DNA of 64,000 nt from CANMXU01 sp052030545 (GTDB lineage Bacteria > Pseudomonadota > Gammaproteobacteria > Enterobacterales > Alteromonadaceae). The stretch lies in the NCBI RefSeq assembly GCF_052030545.1, contig NZ_JBPDIH010000015.1, positions 1 through 64,000 of the forward strand, given 5' to 3'. Of the stretch, positions 7,875 to 17,797 are shown piece after piece (positions within the stretch are counted from its first letter, which is position 1; every line of letters begins with the position of its first letter). The notes under the pieces are model-generated. The model was not told the origin of the DNA, did not search any database, and saw only the letters and a program-made list of their open reading frames with translations. Made by a program: the position numbers and the translations under genes.

Positions 7875-10010
7875 ATGTATTCTCGCTTTTCACACAAATT
7901 TTTCATCGTTTTATTAACCTTATCTGCGGGTAACCTTGCTGCGCAGACTCTACCAACAAACGATATTCCACAAACACAAATTGTGGGTGGTGAACTTGCT
8001 GCGCCAGATGCTTGGCCTTGGATGTCTGCATTAGTTTATACCTCAAGCCAAGTGAATGTTTCACTACAAGTTGCTAATACAACGTACGACAGTGACAGCT
8101 TTAATTACAGCGCCAGTGGCACGGCAACCGGTGCTTTAGTCGATTGTGGATTGGGCGGAACAGTTTGTGCTGATGCGAGCAATAAAATTTGTTTGATTGA
8201 ACGTGGCGATTTTAACTTTTCAGATAAGGTGCTTAATTGCCAATCAGGTGGCGGCTTAGCGGCAGTTATTTACAATAATGTTGCTGGCGACATTTCCGGT
8301 ACCTTAGGTGAAGGTTTTACTGGTACCATTCCTGCGGTTGCCATTAGCCAAGCCAATGGCGAAGTGCTAAAGGGCCTCGTTGGCGAAACTGCGACGGTAT
8401 CGGTATCTGAGGCAATCAATGCTCAACAAGACTCAAGTTGTGGCGCTTCATTTCTTGGTGGTAAATGGTTAGTTACTGCGGCGCACTGTGTTGACAGTGC
8501 TATTGCTGAATTTGCCAAGGTTAATATTGGTGAATATGATTTATCAGATGGCGCAGAAAATGCGGTCGATATTGCCACTATCTATATTCATCCAGATTAC
8601 GATGCAGCCAGTTTAGACAATGATATTGCTTTACTTGAGCTATTTGCGCCGGTGACCAATACACCAATTACCTTAGCCACTACTAATATCACCGACTCAT
8701 ATGCTCAGCAAAACCTGTTTGCAACCGCATTAGGCTGGGGTGGTCGTTTAGGTTATGAGCCTGATCAAGGACCAACAGGAAATTTTCCTGATAAATTACA
8801 TCAAGTTGAATTGCAACTTTTGACCAATCTACAATGTAAAACAACACTTAGAGATAGCTTTAATGCTACTGCTGATCCAGGCATTGTTTATTCTTTAGAA
8901 AGTTTTGGCATACAAGATCATAATATTTGTGCAAATTTTGATGGCGGTGGCAAAGGCACCTGTCAAGGCGACAGCGGCGGTCCATTAATTATTAATACCA
9001 ATGAAGGCTGGCAACTGGCAGGCATTGTTAGTTCAGGTTTTGGCTGTGCCGCCGACGGTTTTCCAGGGGTCTATACGCGAGTCGCTGAATATCGTCAGTG
9101 GATCGAAGAAATTACTAATGGCATCGCAATAGATACCAAAGTTGAATTCGGTTATTTTCCAGTAGGTAGTCAAGCGACTGTTGAGGCGACAGTCACCAAC
9201 AATAGTTTAATGAGTGCGACACTTTCCTACGCCATTAGCGGTAACAGTGCCTTTACCCTTGCAGGCAATCAATGTTTAACCCTAAGTGCAGGTCAAAGCT
9301 GTGAGTTAACGATTAATTATCAGCCTACTGCCGCCGGTTTAGACAGTGCTAACTTAGTGATCAGTTCGCAAGACTCGAGTTTATCGTTAAGCCAAGCTAG
9401 CATTACCGGACATGCCTTGTCGCAAAATTCTGCCTTGGCCAATCAATTGGCGAGTACAGAAACGTATTTGTCTTGGTATAGCGGCGGTGATGCGTCTTGG
9501 GTGAGCACCGAGAGTGATGTAAGTATTGAAAGTGGCATGATTGAATACAGCGAAGAATCTGCTGTGATGTTAGCAACCACGCGTGGTGGCACCTTATCTT
9601 TTCAGTGGTCAGTCTTTTCCGAAGAAATTGAAGATAGAGCCGATGACAGCTATGGCACTTTGTCTTTGTTAGCCAATGGTCAAGTGCTTGCTACAATTTC
9701 AGGTAATGTAGATTTTACTGACTACGAGCTGGAATTACCGGCTGGGCAGCACATTATTACTTGGCTGTTTGCCAAAGATGCTCGTGGCACTGAACCAGAA
9801 GATAAAGCACTGCTTAAGAGTGTCAGTTTTGAAGCGCTTGCTGATGATACCAGCGGTAATAACGGTGGCGGTTCAAATAACAGTAATAATAGTAATAGCG
9901 CCAGTAGTGACAGCGGCGGCGGGACTTTGCATTATTCATTGTTACTGTTATTGATGATCAGTCTTGGTCGAGCTTGTTTCAGTAAAAGCGCCCAGAAAAA
10001 CGTTAATTAA
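7875..10010 (+). CDS. secreted trypsin-like serine protease with PA-domain insertion and GlyGly-CTERM tail
   Basis: An exported S1-family endopeptidase. A signal peptide (to about AAAQ-like NLAAQ, residue 24) is followed by the activation site QIVGG and the chymotrypsin fold. The triad is His204 (VTAAHC), Asp250 (NDIALL) and Ser367 (CQGDSGGP). Between the mature N-terminus and the first barrel strands lies an insert of about 125 residues resembling a protease-associated (PA) domain (ICLIERGDFNFSDKV, AVIYNN, IPAVAIS). After the protease come an immunoglobulin-like 'choice-of-anchor' domain, a second beta domain, a Ser/Asn/Gly linker and a C-terminal GGG, hydrophobic helix and basic end, which fits a GlyGly-CTERM rhombosortase signal. 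ATG 7875 is preferred over the TTG at 7872; AAAAGG lies 8 bases before it. Likely secreted by a type II system and processed at the cell surface (inference). Confidence 0.92.
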   Translation: MYSRFSHKFFIVLLTLSAGNLAAQTLPTNDIPQTQIVGGELAAPDAWPWMSALVYTSSQVNVSLQVANTTYDSDSFNYSASGTATGALVDCGLGGTVCADASNKICLIERGDFNFSDKVLNCQSGGGLAAVIYNNVAGDISGTLGEGFTGTIPAVAISQANGEVLKGLVGETATVSVSEAINAQQDSSCGASFLGGKWLVTAAHCVDSAIAEFAKVNIGEYDLSDGAENAVDIATIYIHPDYDAASLDNDIALLELFAPVTNTPITLATTNITDSYAQQNLFATALGWGGRLGYEPDQGPTGNFPDKLHQVELQLLTNLQCKTTLRDSFNATADPGIVYSLESFGIQDHNICANFDGGGKGTCQGDSGGPLIINTNEGWQLAGIVSSGFGCAADGFPGVYTRVAEYRQWIEEITNGIAIDTKVEFGYFPVGSQATVEATVTNNSLMSATLSYAISGNSAFTLAGNQCLTLSAGQSCELTINYQPTAAGLDSANLVISSQDSSLSLSQASITGHALSQNSALANQLASTETYLSWYSGGDASWVSTESDVSIESGMIEYSEESAVMLATTRGGTLSFQWSVFSEEIEDRADDSYGTLSLLANGQVLATISGNVDFTDYELELPAGQHIITWLFAKDARGTEPEDKALLKSVSFEALADDTSGNNGGGSNNSNNSNSASSDSGGGTLHYSLLLLLMISLGRACFSKSAQKNVN

Positions 10011-10040
10011 AGGCGAACGTTATTAAAGGTGCCAGTAAAA

Positions 10041-10799
10041 CTATTTACCGAGTTTTGCTTGCACCTTTTTCATATGCTCGCGAAAGCTTTTATCAAACGC
10101 GGACTCGCCACAAGCAAATGCTGACGTTGCACTTATGCCTTCCATACCAACATTCGATAAGTCTTGTTCGATAAAACATACACCGTTATCACCTTTGGTG
10201 ATTGAAATATTATCTGCCAGTTGCGTGGTATTGAGGGTCTTTTTTTCTTCTTCACTTAGTTTAGCAGTTGAATGCGGCACAGATGGCAGTGCTGGGTGCA
10301 TGTTAGAAAAAGAACGTTGTTGATTACGCTCTTGAAAATATTGCTCTCCAATTTGTCTATTTAGCGAAGAGCGTAGTTTTTCAAGTTGCTGTTTGGGCGA
10401 CATCTTAACTGCGTTGTTAGTGATGTTAGCAGTTTCAGCGGATGTTGAGCTTTGTTTAGCAGTTTCTTCAACAGGAACCGTTTTAATCGCTGCTGGCTCA
10501 ACAGTAATAGGCCCGTCGCTTTTAGACTTGCTGCTTTTCGGCGCTTCGTTTTTGGATTGCGTGCTTTGTGGCTCAGCTTTGTCAGGTGTTAGCTCCTGTT
10601 CAATAACATCATCCATGTTATTTTTTTTCATCGGCTCAGGTAATACGGCGGGTTTAACATACAAATAGCTTTTAATCGCCTGTTGTTGCTTTGGCTTAAA
10701 AGCGGGAAACGTCTGACTATAAATTACTGCTAATAATAAAATATGACAGATAACCGCGATAAAAATTGCCCAGTAATATCCTTTTAACACACGCGCCAT
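10041..10799 (-). CDS. TonB/TolA-like inner-membrane-anchored periplasmic protein
   Basis: A 252-residue protein of unknown function. One N-terminal transmembrane helix (about residues 9-28, YYWAIFIAVICHILLLAVIY) is followed by a Pro/Lys/Glu/Ser-rich, low-complexity linker (about 50-130), like the anchor and periplasm-spanning parts of TonB or TolA. A helical segment (QQLEKLRSSLNRQIGEQYF) follows, then a small C-terminal domain with two cysteines (GVCFIEQ and SAFACGES) that could form a disulfide in the periplasm. No TonB C-terminal domain and no ExbB/ExbD partner are visible, so the name describes architecture only. The gene converges on the protease gene with 30 bases between the stops and is divergent from yacL. 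Confidence 0.72.
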   Translation of the reverse strand: MARVLKGYYWAIFIAVICHILLLAVIYSQTFPAFKPKQQQAIKSYLYVKPAVLPEPMKKNNMDDVIEQELTPDKAEPQSTQSKNEAPKSSKSKSDGPITVEPAAIKTVPVEETAKQSSTSAETANITNNAVKMSPKQQLEKLRSSLNRQIGEQYFQERNQQRSFSNMHPALPSVPHSTAKLSEEEKKTLNTTQLADNISITKGDNGVCFIEQDLSNVGMEGISATSAFACGESAFDKSFREHMKKVQAKLGK

Positions 10800-11098
10800 T
10801 TGATCTAATTTTGAATGAAGTTATAGACTTTGTTTTGGCTAAATAGTTCAGCCAATTGTTAATTGCTTGTTACAAAAGTGCGTTAGATAAAAAACACTTT
10901 TCTATGCGAGTGTTTGCTACACTTAGCGAAGGGCAAGGCGGCAAGGCCAGCTAGGTTTCAGTAACGAATGTCATTTCAAACCTTAAGTTTATAAATCCTT
11001 GCAAATACAAGGTCAGCAAATAACGTATACAAAACAGATAAATAACAATAATAGACCATTAAAATTAGCGCAATTGAGATAAAAAGAGGTAGTGGGCT

Positions 11099-11476
11099 AT
11101 GGAATATGATTTTTTGCATGACGCAATAACAGGCAATGCCAAAGCAATATTTTCGACAGAGCACGAAGTGATGGGACCTTGGTTAGAGGTTGAAGTGGGC
11201 ATGGATGCGAGCAAACTTACCCAGTTACTTACGGCAATTGATGAGATTGAAAAAGGATTTAAAAATGAAATACTGATCTCAGGCAGCGAATACTCCGTAA
11301 TACTAGACCAAGACGATGTCTCCATTGAGACCAATAGCAGCATGAATGGCGCTGATGCATTACCGATTGAATTACAAGATGAACATGTTGATTTTGATAG
11401 CAATAATTCCAGCCAATGCGGCCTTGAAGATTTTCGCGAAGTGTTAATGGCTTGGGCAAAATTTATTAAAAGTTAA
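11099..11476 (+). CDS. yacL: YacL family protein (UPF0231)
   Basis: A 125-residue acidic protein matching E. coli YacL along its length: the N-terminus MEYDFLHDAITG, the HEVMGPWLEVEV segment, the central SEYSVILD, and the C-terminal CGLEDFREVLMAWAKFI. The molecular role of the family is not established. In enterobacteria yacL sits beside acnB; here the acnB genes are a few kilobases upstream, with a protease gene and a TonB-like gene in between, so the old neighbourhood is partly kept. The ATG has AAAAAGAGG about 10 bases upstream. It appears monocistronic. Confidence 0.92.
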   Translation: MEYDFLHDAITGNAKAIFSTEHEVMGPWLEVEVGMDASKLTQLLTAIDEIEKGFKNEILISGSEYSVILDQDDVSIETNSSMNGADALPIELQDEHVDFDSNNSSQCGLEDFREVLMAWAKFIKS

Positions 11477-11717
11477 CGGTATTAATTTTTATTACTGAAC
11501 GCATACTAGGTGCGCAAGTGATTCAACGTGAAAATTAGACACTTCGTTTGTTTTCATAATGTTATTCGTCTTAATATTCTTTACTATACTTGGTTAAAAA
11601 TGGATTGCCTTTAGCTAAGGCAGGCTGATTTAGCGTATTGTTTTTACAATAATTATATTACGTTGACATCGGCTACAACTAAACCAATCAACATGTCTAT
11701 CATCATTGAGAAAGTGT

Positions 11718-12956
11718 ATGAACTCTGCTGTTAAAAAAAATCGCCGTATGGTGCCTTTGCGCTATGTATTAACACCGATATTAATTCTAATCGTTGCAAT
11801 CTTCATTTTAGTTGTCTTAAAAATGCTATCGCCAAAGCCGGCAAAAAAAGCGGTTGAAATTAAACCACCGTTGGTCGAAGTTACTCACCTTACCAGAGAA
11901 AATATTACCTTTGAAGTGACTAGCCAAGGCAGTGTTTTACCACGCACAGAAACTAATATTATTTCAGAAGTCGCTGGTCAAATTACCCAAGTATCGCCCA
12001 AGTTTAATGTGGGTGGATATTTTAAAAAAGGTGAGTTGATACTGGCAATTGACGATATCACCTATCAAGTTGCCTTAGTGCAAGCACAGTCGCGTTTAGG
12101 TACGGTAAAAGCTGAGCTTTTAGAAGAAGAAGCGCGTGCGAAACAAGCACGAGAAGAGTGGTTGCTATCAGGTAAGCCGCTTGAACATGCGCCACTTTTA
12201 GCCGTAAGAATACCGCAAAAGCAAAAAGCAGAAGCTGAATTACTGGCTGCCCAAGCTGACCTAAAAGCCGCTGAGATAAAATTAGAACGTACTAAAATTG
12301 TTGCCCCTTATGATGCGATGATAAAAAGTAAACATGCCGATATTGGTCAGTATGTCACCACGGGCACTCAGTTAGCGACGACCTTTGCCGTAGACTACGC
12401 TGAAGTACGTTTGCCGATCAAACAAAAAGATGTCGAATTTTTAAATTTACCGGGCATTAACGAAGTGAGCCAAGCCTTGTCTCAAGTGAATATTTATTAC
12501 CAACTTTCAGGAAAAACTCATGCTTGGCAATCAAAGTTAACGCGCTATGAAGGCGTAGTCGATGCTACTAGTCGAGTTCATTATGTGATTGCGCAAATCG
12601 ACGATCCTTATGCGGTAGCAAATAATGCCGAACATGAAGCTTTACACGTGGGGACGTTTGTAAAGGCAAAAATAAGCGGTAAAGATCTTGATGATTTAAT
12701 TGTGATACCGCGCTTAGCAGTGCATGGCGCAAATGACTTGTATTTTATTGATAAGAATAATCAGCTAAAAATACTGCCTGTTAATATTTTACGTAGTGAT
12801 ACCAAATCTGTGTACACCTTAGATAAATTCCCTGCCAATTACCGCTTAATTACAACCAAACTTGAAGCGCCAATTGAAGGCATGAAACTACGCGTACAAG
12901 GTGAAGAGCCTATCGCTAAACCTGAGCCTGCTGTTAGTGATGAAGGGGCAGCTTAA
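11718..12956 (+). CDS. RND efflux periplasmic adaptor subunit (membrane fusion protein)
   Basis: The 412-residue adaptor would bridge the inner-membrane RND pump encoded next and an outer-membrane channel. A basic N-terminus is followed by one transmembrane anchor (about residues 15-37, VLTPILILIVAIFILVVL), then the lipoyl/barrel-sandwich half GSVLPRTETNIISEVAGQI, an alpha-helical hairpin (about 110-190) with KAEAELLAAQADLKAAE, the second lipoyl half IVAPYDAMIKSKHADIGQYV, and beta-barrel and membrane-proximal domains. ATG 11718 gives the start MNSAVKKNRRM with GAGAAAG just upstream; an in-frame TTG at 11706 is less likely. The stop overlaps the start of the permease by one base (TAATG), so the two are translationally coupled. 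No outer-membrane component gene lies nearby; a TolC homologue elsewhere is assumed. Confidence 0.94.
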   Translation: MNSAVKKNRRMVPLRYVLTPILILIVAIFILVVLKMLSPKPAKKAVEIKPPLVEVTHLTRENITFEVTSQGSVLPRTETNIISEVAGQITQVSPKFNVGGYFKKGELILAIDDITYQVALVQAQSRLGTVKAELLEEEARAKQAREEWLLSGKPLEHAPLLAVRIPQKQKAEAELLAAQADLKAAEIKLERTKIVAPYDAMIKSKHADIGQYVTTGTQLATTFAVDYAEVRLPIKQKDVEFLNLPGINEVSQALSQVNIYYQLSGKTHAWQSKLTRYEGVVDATSRVHYVIAQIDDPYAVANNAEHEALHVGTFVKAKISGKDLDDLIVIPRLAVHGANDLYFIDKNNQLKILPVNILRSDTKSVYTLDKFPANYRLITTKLEAPIEGMKLRVQGEEPIAKPEPAVSDEGAA

Positions 12957-15900
12957 TGAGTTTGGCAAATGAAAATAACCAAGAGCAGTTAACAGGAATT
13001 ATTGCTTGGTTTACCCGCAATAGTGTTGCTGCCAACTTGTTGATGGTAATTATTTTACTTGGTGGTTTTATTTCTTATCAGGGTATTAATAAAAAAATGT
13101 TCCCTGAATTTAACCCCAATAGCATTCAAGTTGTGGTGCCACATTTAGGTGCGTCGCCTGAAGAAGTCGAGCAGTCGGTAATTTTAAATATTGAGGACTC
13201 GCTCGAAGATATTCAGGGGATTAAGCGCATTACTTCAACGGCAAACGAAGGCATGGGCATGGTCAACATTGAGTTGCAATCGGGCTATTCGCTTGAAGAA
13301 AAACTGAATGAAGTGCAAATGCAGGTGGACTCGATCACCACATTTCCGGAGCAAACGGAAAAGCCCATTATCACCAAACTAGAGTTTACCAGTCAGGTGA
13401 TGTGGCTATCGGTTAGTGGACCAATGGATCGTCGTGCGCGTCAAGAAATGACCCAAGATATTCGTGATGAAGTGATGGCGTTGCCAAGCGTTAATAATGC
13501 GCAAATTGTTGGTAATCGCGATTATGAAATCTCGATTGAAGTGTCTGAAGAAAAACTGCAAAAATACAATTTAACCTTTGATGCGATAACGCAAGCGGTA
13601 CGTCGTTCATCAATCGATTTACCCGGCGGTACGATTCGCTCTAAAGGTGGCGATATTTTAGTGCGCACTCAAGGGCAAGCCTATACTGGCAAAGAGTATG
13701 GCAAAATTGTTTTGCGCACTGCCGCAGACGGTACTCGTTTGGTCTTGTCTGATGTTGCCAATGTTGTTGACGGCTTTGTTGAAGAGCAAGACTTTGCACT
13801 TTTTAATGGTCAGCCAACATCAAGCATAATGGTGCAGTCTACTGGTGAGCAAAACGACTTAGAAATTGCAGCTAAAGTCAGAGAATATGTCGCCAAAAAA
13901 AGTGAAAGTTTACCCGAAGGGGTAAAGCTTGATGTCTGGGGCGATGCATCTTATTACCTGTCAGCGCGTTTGGATATGATGCTCACTAACATGCTGATGG
14001 GCGCAATACTGGTCTTTTTGGTATTAACCTTTTTCCTTCGAATCAAAATTGCTTTTTGGGTCATGCTGGGTATTCCAATTAGTTTTTTAGGGGCATTTTT
14101 GGTGATGCCGATGCTCGGCGAATGGTCGGTATCGGTTAATATGCTGAGTCTTTTTGCTTTTATCATGGTACTTGGCATTGTCGTTGACGATGCCATTGTT
14201 ATTGGCGAAAGTGCCTATGCAGAAATTCAACAATATGGTCATTCAACCGATAATATTATTCGCGGTACAATGCGAGTGGCGATGCCAGCAACCTTTGGTG
14301 TATTAACCACCATTGCCGCTTTTGCGCCTATGGTTTTTATCGACGCGACCTTTGCAGCATTTTTCCGCTCTATTTCCTTAGTGGTTGGCGCTTGTTTAGT
14401 GTTTTCATTAATTGAGTCAAAATGGATATTGCCGGCGCATTTAGCTCACATGAAGTATGTGCCATTAACGCAAGATAATTCCAATATGTTAGAGCGTTTT
14501 CAAATGCGTTTTAAAGATAGGTTAGATCGCTTCATCCACCACACCTATAAGCCTTTATTGGAAAAAGCACTGATTGCCCGCTACAACACTATGGCGTGTT
14601 TTGTTGCGGCGTTTATCTTAGCGTTAGGGTTAATTATTGGTGGCTCGGTTAAGCTCGAAGTTTTCCCCAATATACCCAGTGATTTTATTCAAGGTAAAGT
14701 GGTAATGGTTGATGGCTCTGCGCCAGAAGCGAGAAACAAAGCGATTGAGCAAATCGCCAAAGCGGGTCGAAAAGTTGCTGAAGAAAATACCCATTTAGGC
14801 AAAAGTTTTGTGAAGCACTCTATGGTATTTACTGGTGGTAATTTAGAAGCGACTTTTTTACTTGAGCTAGTGAAACAAGAAGAGCGAGAGCTTGACGCTT
14901 ACCAAATTGAAAAACTGTGGCGCGACGAAATTGGTGAAATTCCGGGTACACGTGACTTGCGCTTTTTCGCCGGTACTAATGCCGGTGGCGGCGCCGCGAT
15001 AGAGTTTCAATTAACTGGGCAAAATGATGCCGAGCTTGAAAAAGCCGCTGATAGCATTACCGACAGTTTATCTGCCTACGACGGTGTTTATGATATTCGA
15101 CACTCATTTAGTCGAGGTAGCCAAGAAATAAAACTTGGCATTAAGCAAGAAGCGGAAGTGCTAGGTTTAACCTTGTCTGATCTGGCAAAACAAGTTCGAC
15201 AAGCTTTCTATGGTGATGAAGCTCAGCGTATTCAACGTGGTCGAGACGAAGTTAAAGTGATGGTGCGCTACCCGCAGGAAAGCCGTATTTCGATTGCTGA
15301 TCTTGAAGATATGTGGATCCGCACGCCAACGGGCGATCAAGTGCCGTTTTATCAAGTAGCTAATATTGAAATTGGCCAAGGTTTTTCGTCGATTACGCGC
15401 ATTAATAAAAAACGCTCGATCACGATTTCAGCCGATATTGACAGCGAAAAAGTTGAATCACGTAAAGTGGTGAGTGAAATGAATGAAACCACCATTCCTG
15501 AAATTTTATCTAACTACCCAAGTGTGAGTTATGGCGTTGAAGGGGCAAGTAAAGACCAAGCCGACTTTATCGCTCAATTAATGGTGGCAAGTATTGTTGC
15601 ACTGTTTTTAATATACGCGCTGATCGCGATCCCAACCAAATCGTATGCGCAGCCGTTGGTGATCATGTCGGTCATTCCATTTGGCATTATTGGCGCGATT
15701 GTTGGTCATTGGCTGTTAGGTAAAACCATTAATATGATGTCGCTATTTGGTTTTATTGCCTTAACAGGCGTGGTGGTGAATGACTCGCTGATATTGGTCG
15801 ACTTTATTAACAAAGCCAAAAACTCAGGCAAGAAGATGATAGATGTGGTGATGCAAGCAGGAACGCTGCGTTTTAGAGCGATATTGCTGACGTCGCTAAC

Positions 15901-16111
15901 CACCTTTTTTGGTATTTTACCGCTTTATTTTGAGCAAAGCTTACAAGCACAGTTTATTATTCCAATGGCAATATCATTAGGTTTTGGCATTATTTTCGCC
16001 ACAGTGATCACCTTGTTTTTAATTCCTGCGCTGTATTTGATCAAAGAAGATCTGCAAAATGTTTTTAAGCGCAATCGAGGGGCGGACGTTAATCAACAGC
16101 AGATAGGTTAA
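12956..16111 (+). CDS. RND efflux permease (AcrB/HAE1-like)
   Basis: A 1051-residue inner-membrane proton-driven exporter. It has the two-fold RND layout: TM1 near residues 24-45, a large periplasmic porter loop beginning KKMFPEFNPNSIQVVVPHLGASPEEVE, a TM2-TM6 block around residues 340-480 including VLGIVVDDAIVIGESAYAEIQ with the paired Asp of the proton relay in TM4, then a second periplasmic loop and TM8-TM12 with GVVVNDSLILVDFINKAK. The substrate cannot be read from sequence; the adaptor and pump together resemble the subgroup that exports drugs, dyes or detergents. It starts on the last base of the adaptor stop codon, and a strong terminator follows, so the operon has two genes. Confidence 0.95.
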   Translation: MSLANENNQEQLTGIIAWFTRNSVAANLLMVIILLGGFISYQGINKKMFPEFNPNSIQVVVPHLGASPEEVEQSVILNIEDSLEDIQGIKRITSTANEGMGMVNIELQSGYSLEEKLNEVQMQVDSITTFPEQTEKPIITKLEFTSQVMWLSVSGPMDRRARQEMTQDIRDEVMALPSVNNAQIVGNRDYEISIEVSEEKLQKYNLTFDAITQAVRRSSIDLPGGTIRSKGGDILVRTQGQAYTGKEYGKIVLRTAADGTRLVLSDVANVVDGFVEEQDFALFNGQPTSSIMVQSTGEQNDLEIAAKVREYVAKKSESLPEGVKLDVWGDASYYLSARLDMMLTNMLMGAILVFLVLTFFLRIKIAFWVMLGIPISFLGAFLVMPMLGEWSVSVNMLSLFAFIMVLGIVVDDAIVIGESAYAEIQQYGHSTDNIIRGTMRVAMPATFGVLTTIAAFAPMVFIDATFAAFFRSISLVVGACLVFSLIESKWILPAHLAHMKYVPLTQDNSNMLERFQMRFKDRLDRFIHHTYKPLLEKALIARYNTMACFVAAFILALGLIIGGSVKLEVFPNIPSDFIQGKVVMVDGSAPEARNKAIEQIAKAGRKVAEENTHLGKSFVKHSMVFTGGNLEATFLLELVKQEERELDAYQIEKLWRDEIGEIPGTRDLRFFAGTNAGGGAAIEFQLTGQNDAELEKAADSITDSLSAYDGVYDIRHSFSRGSQEIKLGIKQEAEVLGLTLSDLAKQVRQAFYGDEAQRIQRGRDEVKVMVRYPQESRISIADLEDMWIRTPTGDQVPFYQVANIEIGQGFSSITRINKKRSITISADIDSEKVESRKVVSEMNETTIPEILSNYPSVSYGVEGASKDQADFIAQLMVASIVALFLIYALIAIPTKSYAQPLVIMSVIPFGIIGAIVGHWLLGKTINMMSLFGFIALTGVVVNDSLILVDFINKAKNSGKKMIDVVMQAGTLRFRAILLTSLTTFFGILPLYFEQSLQAQFIIPMAISLGFGIIFATVITLFLIPALYLIKEDLQNVFKRNRGADVNQQQIG

Positions 16112-16132
16112 GTCGATACTGCTTTTTTGCAT

Positions 16133-16174
16133 AACCACACGAGCGATATGACGATGTCGTGAGTGTGGTTTTTT
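16133..16174 (+). terminator. intrinsic terminator of the RND operon
   Basis: AACCACAC and GTGTGGTT pair, with an inner ACGA/TCGT extension, followed by TTTTTT. It begins about 20 bases after the permease stop. Confidence 0.88.
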
Positions 16175-16238
16175 ATTAGGGAATCTAATTTAGTGAAAAT
16201 TCATGAAAGCTTAGCCCTAAAGCTTCAAGGATAGGATG

Positions 16239-17081
16239 CTAGTTTAACTGTTCGCTTAAATCTTCAATAAAGTCTTGCACGTCTTCTTCATCAATATTGA
16301 GTACCGTTAACACAGAGTCTTGTACATAGGCCCAGTCGGCACTGTCGCGAAAATGTTTATGAAGATGGGTAATATTTTCGGCGAGCTTTAATATCGCGTA
16401 ATCGGTTTGCGATTGGCTGCCATTTAACTTTTCTAAATAGTGACGATCGTGGTGAGATAAGATCAGCTCACAAATCTCTTTTGGTAAACGCCATGACGAT
16501 GCAACGTAATAACCAATGGTTGCATGGTTTACTTGATAAACACTTTCTTCGATTTCGGGCAAAGGTTCGCTTGGCGTATTGACGGCGTGATCAAGGGTTT
16601 CTTGATAGTCTTCGTAGCGCATTGCCATAACCGGAATACCACAGTCGTGAAATAACCCTAAGGTGAAGAGTTTTTCTGCCGACTTTTTTTGCCCTAAGCT
16701 TTTACCAATAAATACTGCGGTATTGGCAATGTTGGTGGCATTTTGCCAAAACTCTTCCAAGGCAATACTGCAATTATTTTGGGTAAAACTTTTTCGAATT
16801 AAACTGCTGGTAACTAAGGTAGTAATGCCTTGCAAACCAATATAACGTACCGACTTTTGAATATCGGCAATGGTACGGGCTAAGCCATATAGCGGCGAGT
16901 TAATCGTTTTTAAAATAGTGGCACTTACCGCAACATCTTGAGAAATGGTATGAGCGATAAGGTTCATATCTGGTTCAGGCTCAGCCATTAGCTGTTGAAG
17001 CTTCATCAATAAATCAGGTTGCGCAGGAATAGAAAAACCTTTGCCAATATCTTTTACCACAGTGTCATTGATGTGCAACAT
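16239..17081 (-). CDS. HDOD domain protein
   Basis: A 280-residue protein made almost entirely of an HDOD domain, a degenerate relative of HD phosphohydrolases used in signalling. Visible family features are the N-terminal IPAQPDLLMKLQQLM, the segment AHTISQDVAVSATILKTINSPLYGL, SVRYIGLQGITTLVTS, LFTLGLFHDCGIPVMAM and LILSHHDRHYLE. The FHDCG and HH residues are partly kept, but a full metal-binding HD set is not evident. HDOD proteins often act in regulation of motility, chemotaxis or stress; no partner gene lies next to it, so the role is unknown. The ATG at 17081 fits the usual N-terminus, although its ribosome binding site is weak. Confidence 0.9.
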   Translation of the reverse strand: MLHINDTVVKDIGKGFSIPAQPDLLMKLQQLMAEPEPDMNLIAHTISQDVAVSATILKTINSPLYGLARTIADIQKSVRYIGLQGITTLVTSSLIRKSFTQNNCSIALEEFWQNATNIANTAVFIGKSLGQKKSAEKLFTLGLFHDCGIPVMAMRYEDYQETLDHAVNTPSEPLPEIEESVYQVNHATIGYYVASSWRLPKEICELILSHHDRHYLEKLNGSQSQTDYAILKLAENITHLHKHFRDSADWAYVQDSVLTVLNIDEEDVQDFIEDLSEQLN

Positions 17082-17182
17082 AACGTGTTTACAGCGTCTT
17101 TTTTTAATGAATAAGCCTTAAAGCTTACTAAATTTTTAAAGAAAAAACGAGCCACCAAAGCCGGCTAATTGCCGATATTTAT

Positions 17183-17797
17183 TTAAATTTTTTGTTGGTA
17201 TCTCGCATGTAAAATGCGCACTCTTTCAACGTAAGCTTGCGTTTCTGGATAAGGCGGAACGCCTTGGTACTTTTTAATTGTGCTTTCTCCGGCGTTATAG
17301 GCAGCCGAGGCGAGGGTGATATTGCCGCGATATTTTTGCAGTAATCGTGCTAAATGTTGACTGCCTGCTTGAATATTTTGCTGAGCATTAAAAGGGTTAG
17401 TAATGCCAAGAGACTTGGCGGTTTTTGGCATTAATTGCATCAGCCCTTGTGCGCCTTGTTTAGAAATGGCAAAGCGATCAAAATGAGACTCGGCGTGGAT
17501 CACCGCCTGGATCAACGCAGGATCAATATTATATTGGTTAGCTGTTTTAATAATTTCTGTTTGGTATTGCTGTAAATAAAGCTTGGTTTTTTGCCAATTC
17601 ACTTGCGAGTTGAGCTGGCAGGCGTAGCAGCCAATGCGTATTTGCTGATAATCGTGGTCGATAGGCGCAATATCAGAAAACGAAGTCACACCTTGCTTCG
17701 ACTTATATTTATATACCTGAACCGCTTGTTCTTGCGCTATTAGGTGTAGCGGCAACAATAGCGCGACGGCTAATAATAACTGCTTGGTTAACGCCAT
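17183..17797 (-). CDS. lytic transglycosylase, SLT domain, exported
   Basis: A 204-residue exported enzyme that should cleave peptidoglycan between MurNAc and GlcNAc, forming 1,6-anhydro ends. The signal peptide (to about residue 21, LLLPLHLIAQ) is followed by a short DUF4124-like segment (VYKYKSKQGVTSFSDIAP) with a CYAC cysteine pair. The SLT domain has catalytic Glu103 in IHAESHFD, then SKQGAQGLMQLMP, AGSQHLARLL and the AAYNAGESTIKKYQGVPPYPET motif typical of family 1 transglycosylases. The gene stands alone, divergent from the VIT/VWA gene. Its small size suggests a soluble periplasmic or loosely attached enzyme. Confidence 0.93.
   Translation of the reverse strand: MALTKQLLLAVALLLPLHLIAQEQAVQVYKYKSKQGVTSFSDIAPIDHDYQQIRIGCYACQLNSQVNWQKTKLYLQQYQTEIIKTANQYNIDPALIQAVIHAESHFDRFAISKQGAQGLMQLMPKTAKSLGITNPFNAQQNIQAGSQHLARLLQKYRGNITLASAAYNAGESTIKKYQGVPPYPETQAYVERVRILHARYQQKI

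Noticed and set aside
10025..10069. AAAGGTGC/GCACCTTT inverted repeat between the protease and the TonB-like gene
   Set aside because: The right arm lies in the coding region of the TonB-like gene and the loop is long; it may act as a terminator, but evidence is too weak to annotate.
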